DNA from: Ophiodon elongatus
Taxonomy: Eukaryota; Chordata; Actinopteri; Perciformes; Hexagrammidae
DNA length: 64,000 bases
Assembly: GCA_016806645.1 (NCBI GenBank)
Contig: JACSYO010000469.1
Span: 1,178,001 to 1,242,000, forward strand
Reading direction: 5' to 3'
The notes under the pieces were generated by a model. The model was not told the DNA's origin. It saw nothing but the letters and a program-made list of their open reading frames with translations, and ran no database searches. The position numbers and the translations under genes were made by a program. Below, one piece after another: positions 1 through 11,984 of the stretch; the stretch's first letter is position 1; each line of letters begins with the position of its first letter.

Positions 1-184
1 GGCTCGCTTTTGAGCTTTGCTGTGATTGATGTTGTATTCATGACATGCGGGCAAACTGCAGCAGAGGAAGGAAGTAGTGACGGTGGTCTGGTAAGAAAAG
101 GGAATTATGGATTGACTTCTTTTATGCTCAAAGCTATGAAGCTATCTCCAGCCTTGTTTCAGCGATTGAGTCCTAACATCACCG

Positions 185-269
185 TCACACACACACACAC
201 ACCAACACACACACCAACACACACCAACACCAACACACACACCAACACACACCAACACACACACACACC

Positions 270-313
<44 letters not shown>
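185..313. repeat. (CA)n microsatellite, interrupted by CCAA units
   Basis: CA dinucleotide tract with regular ACCAACAC interruptions, lying in the mrpl11 intron upstream of exon 463-622. It is the inverted partner of the TG tract at 380-461. Confidence 0.97.
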
Positions 314-379
314 ATTTTGTCCCTTTTTGTACGTTTATTGAATTTTCGTGTCTCTTTTTATTCATAATCTGAAATCTCC

Positions 380-415
380 TGTGTGTGTGTGTGTGTGTGT
401 TTGTTTGTTTGTTTA

Positions 416-461
<46 letters not shown>
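380..461. repeat. (TG)n microsatellite abutting the mrpl11 splice acceptor
   Basis: TG tract interrupted by TTTG units (about 401-418). It ends at the AG of the splice acceptor used by the mrpl11 exon starting at 463. Confidence 0.95.
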
Positions 462-462
<1 letters not shown>

Positions 463-2184
463 GTCATGAGACGGCAGGGTTGGTGTCGGTGCGGGCGGTG
501 TATGAGATTGCTCAGGTGAAAGCTCTGGACGAGTGCTTCAAAATGAGGAACGTCTCCCTTGAGACCGTCGTCAAAAGCATCATCGGCTCAGCACGTTCGC
601 TTGGCATCAAGATTGTCAGCGAGTAAGTTCTGGTTCTGTGCTCGTGAGCTTTTTATCATTTCACAGTATTTGCATAAATTACCATAAACTGTACCAGTGT
701 GCATGCAAGCAATGATAGGCTGGTCCTGTCCTGGACATGTCAGTAGGTCCAAGTAGATTTTTGTTATTATTCTGTATTAAATTCTTTAAATGAACAAGGA
801 CACACAGGAACATAAAGATTCATACATAATTTTGCAGAATTATAAAGAAGAAGAAGTAGCAGACAGTGTCACGTGTAGATGCTGCTATGCCTCCTAACTG
901 CCACTAGAGGGCAGACAAGATAAAGGACCTCAGCGGCCACAATAACATGAACACCTACAGTTCAGTATGTAATCAAATGCATTTCAAATGGCCCTGAGGC
1001 AAAAAGGCGATGTAGTGTCCGCATCCTATTTTATGTGTTTGTACTCCTGATCCTGTTCTGAGTCCTTTTCATCTGCAAAACAAGTTGTAGATGTTAATGT
1101 AATGGTAAAACAGCTTTATGAAATTAACCACTAAACCCATTGAAAAAGATTTAGGTGTCTATTTGTGTTGATTCGTCACAGTTAAACTGAAAAGCATCGG
1201 CGCATGTGTTGCATTATATCCTGTTAATATAAAACTGTTAAGTATGTTGGCTATTAAATACACTAACTACACAAACAATATACTAGGACACAGTATATAC
1301 TATACACTGTGTACAATCACAATGCAGTATGTTTTTGGGACTGAATGCTATAAGCTTCTCAAAGATTGCACATCTTGCTTTTGTATCAGAATACTTTAGA
1401 TTTTACAGATGTGAACGCCCTCCACTCCTCTACCGACTTACTTCCCCATGAGAAGCTTTACATCTTCACCTCCACCTGTGTCTACATCAGATATTCATAA
1501 TTTATTACGTGCACAGCATGAACTGTTTTAGTCCAGTATTCTCTCCCTTTAATCTGTCGCATCTATTTCTCCTTCACTTAATGATATTGTACATTTCCCA
1601 GAATCCTTTTCTCCCCCTTACTTTGAACTCAACATGTCTTGAGGCTGAAGTGCATTATGATTTATTGAAAGTACTGTCATGTGGAGGAATTGGTACCTCT
1701 GCCTGTTTAACAATGGATTTCTCCCTGGGAAGGTGTTGAACACTGCTGCACTGTGGTGAGTCCAGAAAGAAGATCACTGCTCTTTGATTCTTGAGGACAA
1801 AAAAGTTCATGTTACAGATATCTGAAGGATTTAAAGATTCGAGAAGTAGAAATGTACGCTATTAAATATCAGCATCTCCATTGGAAATATCTTGATGTGG
1901 TGTTTTTCATCTTCATTTGTCCATTTTTAATAACTACAAAATGACTCTTTATCTTTTGACAGTAGGTCAGATTTTCCTGTTGCAGTAAGTCAGAGTTTGG
2001 GGTAACTGAATATAATTTCTCCACTATTTTTCTCCCCCTCTCTCTCTTTTCCTCCCTCCTTCTCTTCAGTCTCTCAGCTGATGAGTACAGACTCTTCCTG
2101 GAGCAGCGAGAGGAGAAGTTGAAAGCTGATGCGGTTTCCGCTGCAGCCGCTGCAGCTGAAGCTTTGACGGGCAAAAAGAAATGA
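463..2184 (+). CDS. mrpl11: Mitochondrial ribosomal protein L11 (uL11m), last two coding exons; 5' part outside window
   Basis: Two exons, 463-622 and 2070-2184, encode the C-terminal part of the mitochondrial large-subunit protein uL11m, which helps build the GTPase-associated stalk base of the mitoribosome. The first exon reads GHETAGLVSVRAVYEIAQVK and later IIGSARSLGIKIVSE, close to the human MRPL11 segments GHEVAGLV, VYEIA and SIIGSARSLGI. The donor is GTAAGT at 623. The second exon starts after TTCAG at 2069, restores an Asp codon across the join (GA|T), reads LSADEYRLFLEQREEKLKAD, continues into an Ala-rich tail and ends GKKK-TGA at 2182-2184. The incoming acceptor at 461-462 is odd: it follows a TG microsatellite, not a pyrimidine tract. 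Identity is secure. The N-terminal half, start and promoter are not in the window. Confidence 0.93.
901..914 (+). promoter_or_regulatory. CTCF-type motif in mrpl11 intron, forward orientation
   Basis: CCACTAGAGGGCAG fits the CTCF core consensus CCASYAGRKGGCAS at every position. It lies in the mrpl11 intron between exons 463-622 and 2070-2184. Binding is inferred from the motif only. Confidence 0.5.
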
Positions 2185-2289
2185 AGACCTGCAACATTTT
2201 TGAATATGTTCCCTCCATTCCTATTTGTATTGACTCTTTATGTGAACTACATTCACACACAAACACAGTTAATGTTGTGTGTGTCAGTT

Positions 2290-2295
2290 AATAAA
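2290..2295 (+). terminator. mrpl11: mrpl11 polyadenylation signal
   Basis: AATAAA lies 105 bases after the mrpl11 stop codon and is followed within 40 bases by a T/TG-rich stretch. This gives a short 3' UTR of about 130 bases, as expected for a ribosomal protein gene. Confidence 0.8.
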
Positions 2296-2818
2296 CAGTT
2301 AGTAGTTGTGTGACTTCTTTTTTTCCTGTGTCTTTATTCACATCTGATGTTTAGATATTTATTTACAGCTAATTGTTTGGTATTGGTATTTTAGAATTAT
2401 TTAAAATATTTCGACTATATTTTAGCAACAAAAGCATCCACTCAAGTTTTGAAAATATTTATCACCCTGAGCGTTTCATTTCCTCTGAGCCAAGCAAATG
2501 AAACTCAGTCTTGGAAATATTTGTATGTTTAGTCTCTTTGATGTTATTATCTATTATTAACACTTCTCGAAGTGGTTTGGTGTCTTGTCAGGCTGTACAG
2601 ATGGTTCCTTGTAGATTTCACAGTCACACACCGCTCTTCAATCTGTGATCTGAAGTGTTTCTCACATGAATTATTGCAGAAATCATATGGACTTCAAGTG
2701 AGGCGATAGACCATATTGTCTGAGATAATCTCAAGCCAAGTAATTGAAAACACGTTTTAAGTTATGAAACACTGTACTTTTTGGTTTTGGTTCCATTTAA
2801 TGCATAATAATTTAACTA

Positions 2819-2920
2819 GTGCTGACTTTTCACGAGTCACTGATTTAAAAAAAGAAATAAACATTGATTAAATTGAAAAATAATTGACTGAAAGTTGTCA
2901 TTAGTTGCAGCCCTACATAA
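2819..2920. repeat. Dispersed repeat fragment (AT-rich, 'gattaaa…ttagttgcagccct' type)
   Basis: The end CATTAGTTGCAGCCCT and the internal run of ATTGATTAAA-like words resemble a repeat common in teleost genomes. Related words recur at 13866-14110 and 28770-28870 in the opposite sense (GAGCTGAAACTATTGATTAATC and AGATTAATCTGGAAA). The family is recalled from general familiarity and was not searched. Confidence 0.45.
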
Positions 2921-3051
2921 CAACTAAGTTAATTGCCTGTAACATCAGAGTATTTTATGTGTTTTCCTGCATTTGCGATGTCATGTTATATAACGATATA
3001 CCAGAAAATATTATTATTAAAGGTTCAACTTTTTTTCAAATCAGTCTTTTA

Positions 3052-3135
3052 CCTTACATTTCATTTAGCAGACGCTTTTATCCAAAGCGGCTTACTTATT
3101 GTAAAATTGGCTGCATTCAACCATGAGAGTTCAAA
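3052..3135. repeat. SINE-like teleost repeat fragment
   Basis: TTAGCAGACGCTTTTATCCA followed by AAGCGGCTTAC is a motif I recognise from very many teleost loci as part of a dispersed short repeat. The element boundaries are approximate. A second fragment at about 3373-3396 (GGGGCGGCCGTGGCTCAGAA) looks like the tRNA-like head of another fish repeat. Confidence 0.55.
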
Positions 3136-4570
3136 TCCAGAACAACAAGAATCAAGAAAGTACAATTTCCTCAAGAAAGCCAAACTACCTGTTTGGTAAG
3201 TGCTATAAGTGTGTGCCATTTAAGTGGTCTTAAAACAAAATGTTCATTCAAATTCGTATTGCTCGCTGCAATTGTTCAGTCCATACACTGACTATACAGT
3301 CTATCCCTTCCTCATTCTGTGAAAACCTTTAAAGTTCAGCTGAATCTGGGAATCTTCCAACATGAAAGTTTGGGGCGGCCGTGGCTCAGAAGGTCGACGA
3401 TGTCCTCTGTCCTCTGTTTCTCGGCTCCTCTTGTCCTGTTGAAGTTTCCTTGGGAACCTATCCTTGATATTCTAATGATCTCAACCATATTACCCAGCCC
3501 TACATGGACTCTACCTTTATGTTAGCTTTGAATAGTGTCATTTATTACACCTGTTGTAGTATTTGGTCCAGGGAACATGAAGTATGAAACTGACCCTTCC
3601 CCTGCCCTTTTCATAACCTTTTCCTAACATGGCCTCTTACACATCACACACTACGCTCCTCTCTGGTGCAATACTTGTCTTTACCAGAAGATAGCGTCCG
3701 TCAGCTGAGCAGCTCTTCCTCCACTGCTCGTCTTCGCTCCACCAGACACTGCAGCAGCAGCTAGTGATGGAACAACATGTTCACTTGCAGAAAAACACTA
3801 TATTGTTTAGAGCTTTGCTTCAGTGAATGTAATGAATATTATATTATGTCATGTGTAACAGGTGAGGAAATATGGCAGAAAAAGATCCATATCGTGCATT
3901 TTCTATTTTTTATCTATCACGATGTACAGGAAATGGGTTGTCCATGTATTTTTATTATATTCACCTCTCCATCCTGTGGCGACAGAGCATCAGTTGGTCC
4001 CACATCCCTCTTTACTGTACCTCTAATTTTAGCCTCCTCTTGCTCCTTCTTTGTCTCCCCCCTCTCTCCAGCCCTCCCCTCCCTGATCCTTCTGAATGGA
4101 GGCTGAGAATAGATGGGAGGCTGTTTCAGTCAGAGCTCTTGAGCAGGAATGCCTATATATGGAGTCTTACACCACGCTGTGCGCTGATAGAGTCGCAGGT
4201 ACATCGAGTGAATGTGGGCTACTGTGATTTGTAAAGAGGGCTGACGACGGGGGGGTCATATGCCTACTATTATGTGTGTGTGTGTGCGCATCATCATAAG
4301 TGGGAGGCCAACTGTGTGCCTGTGCGCACGCAAAAACCTCGATGCCAAGAGTGTGCGTCAGTCTGAGTCAGATAGTGTCTCATTCTGTCTCGTCATGTGT
4401 GTGCGTCAGTGCTGTTGCTGAGCGAAACTCGCTCCAGGGGAAGAAATGGAGGAGAGTGTATGGGAGGGAGGAAAAGAGGCAGGGGTGGTGGGATGATGAT
4501 GATGAGGCTGACGGAGGAACAAGGGGCTTGACTATGACGACACAAATGCATCAGCCGCATTAAGTGCACT

Positions 4571-4576
4571 TTTATT
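4571..4576 (-). terminator. npas4: Candidate npas4 polyadenylation signal
   Basis: TTTATT on the + strand reads AATAAA on the npas4 strand, about 1.65 kb past the stop codon. The intervening 4577-6232 is AT-rich, free of obvious repeats and has scattered TAAAT (ATTTA in the mRNA), compatible with a long 3' UTR of an unstable immediate-early mRNA. An earlier non-canonical signal cannot be excluded. Confidence 0.4.
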
Positions 4577-6232
4577 ATAAATGCATTTGTATGACAATCA
4601 AATACACTTATAAGCAACACAATAGAACACTGATCCACAATGTCCATTCTGCAGTAAGTAACATGTTTAGAATATATTCAATCTTATGCAATAAAAATCT
4701 CTTTCTTATATTTACAGACCAATAACGGTTTCATACAAATGTACAAATGTGTACAACCTTTCGGAAAAGAACATATGCCTATATCCACAGACATAATGCA
4801 TATGCAATAACATTGTTTTCAAATATCACACATACAATATAGTAATTTTACACATGTATATTAACTTAGCCTTTAATAGCTAGAACGTAGGAATCAATCC
4901 TTTACTTGACCGTAGACAACTCTACGTGAGCATGTCGACACCATGGGAATAGTACCATTCTCAACCCGTGTCGCTTGGTAACTGAATAGAAATAGCACCC
5001 CATCCCTATTTTCATTTTTTAAAACAAAACTTTTGTATTCTAACCCCTCTCAAAAAAGAAGAATCGCTCATTCACATAGTCAATTGTGCCTTGCTACACC
5101 GCGCTCCAGTGGAGCAACGATGTAAATGTCCATGTTGAATGGACATGATAAAGAGTTCAGAGTTCAGCAGGTCAGGGCCGTTTCAGGCACGCAGGAGCCG
5201 CTATAAGCTGCCAGCATTGCAAATATTGATGCTGCAACAATATCCAGCCGACTGCCCTCAGGCCAGCAGGGACCTGAAGAGCCCACATTCAGAGTCTAAT
5301 GTACAGTACAGCGTAGCAGTGGATTTGTGGCATGATCAGAGCTTCCAGACTTCCAGACAATTTCTTGTCCGGTGTTGCATCTCGTAAAGCAATGGACACC
5401 TTGAACATCCTTGAGTTCTTCACATGCAGGATCTCTTCACATGTTTTCCTTTTTGTTTGCACATCACATTGATACACAAAATTTTAGATGGAGAGATAAA
5501 TATGAAATGTTAAAGGTTCGAAGCCGCAAACTCAAAACTCAAAGTATCTGGTTTAAAGCTGATTACTATTTATGAGTTTTGATGTCGCCTCTTAGGCTGT
5601 GAGGACGAGTGCTATCAAATCAGAGCTGTATTTGCTCTGAAGATTGGATAGAAGAGTTCATAGCGGGAACGTATTTTGATGTACTGATAGTGGCCATCCT
5701 AAGGACGTAAACAATTTGTAAACATTTGACTTCCAATACATTTGAGGTTTGAGTTTGCGTTGCTGCTTGTCAGGCAAAAGTGCTATAATTCATCTCTCTA
5801 TTGAAATAGCAAGAAATTTTCTTTTTTTTTGTTCACAACAGATTTTTCACTACGAGTGAATACAAATGCGCATCTGGAAGTTAAACAGCGCTTACAAGTT
5901 CAGAGAAGTTTCTCTGTTTGATCATATCTGAAGCTCGTGTTAAAGAGAAGCTGAGAGACACCACATGGACTCAAAACCCAGTCAGTTATGAGTCCATGTG
6001 CTTGAATCATCATGTAAATGTTGTACCAGTTTTGTAATAGTATACAGATTAATGACTGAACAAAAATATAAAGCCAATCTTTGTTCTCAGAAGACATGTA
6101 GGAGTTAAAGTCCTTAAGTTTTATATACATTATGTATATTTATACACTTAATAATTTTTTACTTTTCAGTAAAAGGGGCTCCACAAAATATGACAATATG
6201 CCATACTTAATGAAGTAAGTCACAGACTTATT

Positions 6233-9200
6233 TTAGAACGGAGGAACACTTCCACTCCCATCTGAAAGACAAAAAAAAGGGGAAAGAGGACGTTAGTGGC
6301 GTATTTTTCAGAAACGTGTTTTTGTCTCATTTAACAAGACTAAGATGAAAAAAGGAGACGGAGAAAGATTCTTACCTTTGTGGAAGCACTGTGATGATGG
6401 ATGACATTGGAGTTGATACAACTCAGGTTGTTGCCCTAAGCCAGGGGCGATCGAGGCACCTGCCCCAAACATGGGTTCCAGGACAGCCAGTTCCTCCAGG
6501 AGGGACTGATTGCAAGACACAGCAGGCCTGGGCGAGACGATGGGTGTGGAGGTGGCGGGGCTGGGGGAGGCAGTGAGGATGAGGGGAGGGGAAGCTGGGA
6601 TGGAGGAGCAAGAGGACACGGGAGATGACACCACCTCGATCTCCATTGCTTCCTCCGCTAGCCCCTCCCCTTCATCCATTGCCCCGGCCTCAGCAGCCGC
6701 AGTCGCCCCGCACCCAGCCATGGAGTTACATTGCGCCGATTGGACGCTACAGAAGTGGCCCACTCCCTCAAACTGGGAGGGTTGGTGCCAGCATACTGGG
6801 GTTTGAGGAGAGATTGGGCTGGAGGGATTGGACAAATGGGAGGTGGAGGTGGAGGGGGAGGGAGGGGGAGGGGAGAGGCTGGGGGACTGAGGAGGAGCGA
6901 AGTTGTCTTGGAGGAGGTTTTCTAGGATGTTCTCTTCAAACAGAGAGTCATCGTCATCGAGGAACATGGGAATGTCCAGACCTCTCCATGCTTTAATGGG
7001 ATAAAACTCCCTAAGCATGTGGACTGAATCAACATCAGCAGTTTCTATGCCGGGGGACAGGAAGGGGGAGGGAGGGGAGGATGAGGGTGACATAGAGGGA
7101 GGAGAGAGTTTGGACAAGAGTGGATCCAGGTAGAATCCCTCTGCAAGTGAGCTGATGTGCTGAGCTAAGAGGGAGATTTCTGCTCGTTCCTTCTCCCTCT
7201 CTCTCTCCAGGGAGAAGAAGGAGAGGCAGGGCTGTTTACCAGGTGATGCCTCAGGGGTGAGGAGGCCCTCAGGGGGACACTGGAGGGGCCCCAGTGGTAC
7301 ATCTACATACAGCGGACCCCGAACCTCGGGCAGGGTCATCACTGTGCAGTCGCCGTCTCCGGGGCTGTCGGGTGTCGGGGGCAGTTTCTCATAAAGGGCA
7401 CCACTGCCATGCTCGCCAGAGAAGAGGAAGTCAGTGGATGGAGTAGCTAGCTTGAGGGCGAGCTTGGTGGACAGGGTGTTGGGGGGAGTGGGGTTGGAGG
7501 TGGTAGTTGGTGGGGCCGAGGAGGAAGCTGAAGGGGCCGTTGAGGTGGTGGAGGTGGCTGTTATAGCAGAGGGAGGTGGAGTGGTAGTGCCAGAGGGGTC
7601 GAAGCTGAAGAGGGGCTCGCCGAATGGGAAGCTAGCCCCAGCAACATGGGGAGTGTAGGGTGGCGTGCACACAAACTCTTTGGTCTGCTCAGCTTGCGAG
7701 GTGGGGATAGGGGGGAGAGGCAGGGGCAGAGATGGCAGTGGAGGGTTGAGCTGGAAGGACGGCGGCAGGAGAATGTTCTGGGTTAAAAAGTCTAAGTCTG
7801 CTACTGTTTCAACAGTGACTGGAGTGGGGGAGGAGGCAGCGGAGGGGCTTTCAGCAGGATGCTGCTGAAAGAAGCTTTCTTCCTCCAGAGAGGAGATACT
7901 GGAACGAGGGTCACCCTCCACCTGCATGGCCTCAGCAGCAGAGCTCCCAGGTTCATCAGAGGAGCCCACGCTGCAGCCAGCAGTGCTGAAGTCAAAGGAC
8001 TGGGCTGACAGGCCGCTGCTGCCTGGGGTGAAGACCTGGTCTGGACTGGACAGGGTGTCTGGAGACTGGAGGCTCAGACCCTCCTGCTGAGAGGCACCAC
8101 CACTCAGAACCAGGGTCAGCTGGGTCTGCTCGGTGCTGAGCTGCTGACGCACTGACCAGGCCTCAGACTCACTGAGAGAGAAGAAGAAGAAACGGAGGAG
8201 AGACGGTTAGTAAAGTTTGTGTTTTTGTCTGTTTTCATCAGTGTTTTGTCTCTTAATTTATGAGGGGTGTGTTGTTTAAAAAAGACGGTAAATACCTGAT
8301 GATGTAGTTGTTGCTGCTGATGGGAATTTCTCCGGGCTGCAGCTGAAGCACCATGTAGAGCCAAACCCACGACTGGTCTTGAGTTTGCACACGAACCACC
8401 ATTTCAGCTCTGCCCTCTCCTCCTTCTCTCACTGTTGAACAACAGTCACAGCACAAGTTGGCATCGGTTTGTAATCCTATTAATCATCATAGTGTTTTTC
8501 ACTGCGTGGATGTGCCAGTGGGCACAATGTGTGTGTAATTGTGTGGGCAGGGATGGTTGTAACTGGTAGGTATGTGTGAAGAGTACACTTACATAGGCTG
8601 CGATGCTGAGCGGAGGCATGTGACAGATCCTGTGGGTGGAGGAGGCTGTACCAGGAGCAAGAGCGTAAAGCTGTCACATCAAAGCCGAGATAGGCGCTCA
8701 CACTGTAGGAGAGAGTGGGTGGTTATGTGTTAGAGGACATTTTCTTTACCCATTAAGTTATCTCATAAACAGATTAATATACCAGTAAATATTCAAGCAA
8801 CAGGTGGAGGTGAGGATCTGTTATTTGTGTGAGCTCACCTGTCCTGAGCGGTCTGCAGCCTCATGTCGCGGCCATGCTGGGAGTGGAAGCAGGCCAGGAA
8901 CAAGTTGGTCTCAGCTAGGGGAGGGGTGGAGGTTGACTCCATCTCTGCCCCGGAGCTGGAGCGGGACGGGTGGGGCTCCAGAGGGGAGCAGAAACACACC
9001 CAGACTGTGTTGGATGTCCAGTAGGACCCGGTGGCAGGGGAGGCGGTGAGGGGAGAGAGGCAGCGAGCTCGGATCAGAACCAGCTTGTTCCCAGCACTCT
9101 GCCTCCGCACGGACTTGGAGGTGTTGAAATGACAGCGGAAGAGACGGTCTATGCAGGAGAAGATGAGAGGAGGTTTATTAATAAAAATCATATTCGGCAA

Positions 9201-10213
9201 TCAGTCCGCATTGGGTGGAAGAAAAAAAAATTCAAACTTGTGAATTTAATGTTTGTCTTACCCATCTCAAGTGAGGTGGAGGTTGACAGGTTGCTTCTCA
9301 TGATAAAGTGGTCTGAGGCGTCGATGATATCATACACGCTGTCTCCCTGTGCCACAAGATCCACCTGGGAAAAAAAATTACAAACAGAAACGTTATTTAT
9401 GAAGCCCATGGTGGAGCTTGAATATTCATACTAAACTACCAATGAATCGGTTCCGTGTAGTCTCACCATGGAGTGTCCGAGGTGCTCGGAGACGCTGTCT
9501 GACAGGTACAGCAGCTTCCCTTCCCCAGTCACCAGCATCAGAAACCCCGGCAGCGCCTGCATCAACTCCGACAGTTCTTGGAAAGACAGAACGCTCGCGC
9601 CCCCTTCAAGACTAGTACCCGCATCTAGAGAGGGGGAAAATGTGTGGAAAAACACAGAGCAGAAATGTGTTAAATAAACCTGAACATATTAGGAATGAAC
9701 ACAACATATCTGATCCCCGCAATAAGAAAACAGTGGCCGCAGTGTGTTTCAGCACCCTGGACAGCGGCGCGGCTCTATTGATGGTGCTAAAAGCATTTCA
9801 GCACCACGGACAGCGACAAGCTGCTATTAAAACGTCTTTATTAGCTTCTACATCAGTTATTTGCGATGAAATAATAACCCACGTCTATACATTGTATCTG
9901 GAAATTAGGCTTACATCAAGTCAATTGCCTGCAGTGCCACTAAAACACTTGTTGATTCCACCACTGTGAGAGATCGCAGGCTTTCTCTGCAGCACAATCA
10001 TCAACAGGTCGTTTTATTCAGAGTAAATTAATTCTTACCTTGACTGAAGAAGACGGATTTCCTGGTGTACATGCAGGCAAGTGACATGATGTGCAGGTAT
10101 GAGAGCCGCGCTTTATCTGCATCGGTTATGGGCAACAAGTCCTTCAGGTTCCGGATCTCGGCGTTGATCTGGTCCCGTCGAGCCTTGGATGCTCCTTTGG
10201 TTGAGCGGTACAT
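6233..10213 (-). CDS. npas4: Neuronal PAS domain protein 4 (bHLH-PAS transcription factor), complete
   Basis: Activity-induced neuronal transcription factor that binds DNA as a dimer with ARNT/ARNT2. Exons in transcription order: 10039-10213, 9467-9624, 9262-9364, 8839-9148, 8593-8702, 8296-8431, 6376-8171 and 6233-6261. All joins have GT-AG ends and consistent phase, giving 938 aa (human 802). Exon 1 is the bHLH (MYRSTKGASKARRDQ, then LSYLHIMSLACMYTRK), nearly identical to human. PAS-A is about residues 65-145 (GKLLYLSDSVSEHLGHSM, VDLVAQGDSVYDIID). PAS-B is about 205-330 (LLHPQDLSHASAQH, EMVVRVQTQDQSWVWLY). The 599-residue exon 7 holds the Ser/Pro-rich activation region with conserved islands VCTPPYTPH (about 497), LYEKLPPTPDSPGDGDCT (about 589) and GLLTPEASPGKQ. 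The last exon gives DGSGSVPPF-stop, matching the human end. Which teleost copy (a or b) was not resolved. Confidence 0.96.
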
Positions 10214-10606
10214 TGTGGCCGGTTGTTGCGGTGAACTATCGAAATTCCTCCAGATGTGAGTTGGAGAGTTGAGAGCAGAGTGTTGGTTAACGCGGAGCCT
10301 CGGCTGGAGTCCGGCTGTCCTGTCTCCGAGGTGATTTAGGAGACAGGTTGTAACAGTGGAAAAGCTCGTGAGGTCTGTTATTGGACTTTCATCTCAGCTT
10401 GTTTTCCAGAGAAAGGCATCAAAACCTTCTCCTGTCCCGTCTCAGTCTGCTTTAGCTCCGCCACAGCGTCCAGCTTGGATGCTGGCCGGCTGCTGGATGT
10501 CTGTCCCCCCTCTCGGAGTGCAGGTGAATCGGCGGCTGTGGTAGCCGTCTCTCGCACTGAAGTCCGGAACCCGTAAATCTGGTTGAGGGACTCTGCTCGC
10601 CGGTTA

Positions 10607-10614
10607 CTTATATA
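10607..10614 (-). promoter_or_regulatory. npas4: npas4 TATA box
   Basis: CTTATATA on + reads TATATAAG on the gene strand, about 395 bases upstream of the start codon at 10213. This predicts transcription starting near 10575-10585 and a 5' UTR of about 370 bases. A TATA promoter is usual for immediate-early genes. Confidence 0.7.
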
Positions 10615-10659
10615 GCTTGGGACTCCGCAGGAGTAGGGGGGCTCCCAACGCACCGACAC

Positions 10660-10830
10660 CGACGTAAAAGGGAGGGAGGGGGGTGGAGAAGAAGGGGGGG
10701 CCGAGGGGGATAGATATGTCTCATATCAGTGTAAGCAATGGTGAAACTCTCCCCCTCCCTCTCCCGTGCCCTCTCCTCTCGGTGACTCTTCCTCGACGTC
10801 AGCTCTTCCCTCTACTCGGTGATGACGTCG
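10660..10830 (-). promoter_or_regulatory. npas4: npas4 proximal promoter with CRE-like sites
   Basis: Three GACGT-containing CRE-like words lie about 50-220 bases upstream of the TATA box: CGACGTAA at 10660-10667, CGACGTCA at 10794-10801 and TGACGTCG at 10823-10830. The last two are exact inverted copies of one 8-mer, 21 bases apart. Each differs from the palindromic CRE TGACGTCA by one base. CREB-dependent induction of NPAS4 is known in mammals; its use here is inferred. Confidence 0.5.
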
Positions 10831-11984
10831 GGCTGAAATCGGGAGCTCCGGCGACGCAAAAAGCCCGATTTGGACAAAACCGAGTAAGGGGCGGAGCAAC
10901 CGTAAAACGTAAACGGAGTCACCGGACTCCAGTGTATTGGGGGAGGAGAGAGGGAGAGGGGAAGGAGGGGTGCAAGGGAAGGAGGGAGGGGGAGGATGGA
11001 AAGACTGTGTTGCATACGAACGAGGTCTCTGTGTTTATGTGTCTGGCACTTGCGGTAGGCTACCAGTCACTGCCTGTTTGCCCGAGAGCACGTCAGTAAA
11101 CACGGCAGGTGATTGTTAGCTGCGATTCAATCATTTCCCTTCGATTAACATTTACTGTTAACATTTCAAACATTGATGATGATGGAGAGCTGAACACAGC
11201 ACCGAGCTGCGGTCTCAGGAGGCGGACATGGATGCTGGGGCTGTTTCACATCACATCGCTCCGTTTCTCCGTCGCCTTTTATGAATGGAGATCAGTCCCG
11301 AGCAGCTGAAAACAGCGATGCATACATAAACACACACAGAATTTGCTTGTTGCAATTTTGTTTTAGACTGTCAGACATGAATGCTGCGGATTTCCAGTAC
11401 ATTTACATTGTCATATTTTTATTTTCGTCAAGAGGCAATCTTTGACATTTGGTGAAAAAATATTCTTAATATACACTGAAACGCTATGCATGTTTTTATT
11501 GTATGTGTGATCACTGTGTGATACACGTCAGAGATAAATCTCCATTGAGATGGACTAAAGTTATTCAGATTCGGATATTAAAATGAACAGGCGAGAATTA
11601 TAACCAACAATAAATGGATTGCTTTCGATTTTGTGCTTTTGATATCAAATAAAAAAAAAACATGGACTATAGGAAACAATCAGAGCATGACCAGCCACAC
11701 ATACTGAAAGAAACAGCACAGACCACACACACCAGCTATATGACGCTCAGAGATCAACTCAGACCATCAAACACCAGCAACCAGCTTATTATAGTTCTCT
11801 CTTTTAAGATCTTAACAAATTACGTTAATGCGCGAGTCGGCTCTTTGTCTCTGTTTAAAACTTCTAAGGACCAGCTTCAAAAAGCTCAATGAAACGTGAA
11901 GTCATTTTGATGAATGAAATTCATGAATAATTTGAGGCGCGCGCAAATAGCAGCCGGTATTTCGCAACCTGCGAACCAGTCGCC

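Larger units (their letters stand above)
2320..4560. other. Intergenic region between mrpl11 and the npas4 3' end
   Basis: No gene could be supported here. The stretch holds repeat fragments (2819-2920, 3052-3135 and the piece near 3373), a pyrimidine-rich part around 4020-4090 and a GA-rich part around 4430-4480. Open frames in this stretch are short, lack family resemblance and are not continued by splice signals. Confidence 0.6.

Noticed and set aside
159..626. Open frames made of Thr-His or Val-Cys repeats over the CA/TG tracts (also at 12022-12544, 63518-63715)
   Set aside because: They are translations of dinucleotide repeats. Only the part from 463 onward is coding, and there it is the mrpl11 exon.
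3373..3400. tRNA-like word GGGGCGGCCGTGGCTCAGAA
   Set aside because: Only an acceptor/D-arm-like fragment is present, with no T-arm or anticodon arm, so it is treated as a SINE-type repeat piece and not a tRNA gene.
6391..7868. Several + strand open frames of 60-123 codons opposite npas4 exon 7
   Set aside because: They are shadows of the GC-rich Ser/Pro-coding npas4 exon, low in complexity (Gly/Arg-rich), and have no independent signals.
10683..11099. 138-codon + strand frame in the npas4 upstream region
   Set aside because: It overlaps the promoter and GA-rich sequence, has no recognisable domain and no splice or start support.
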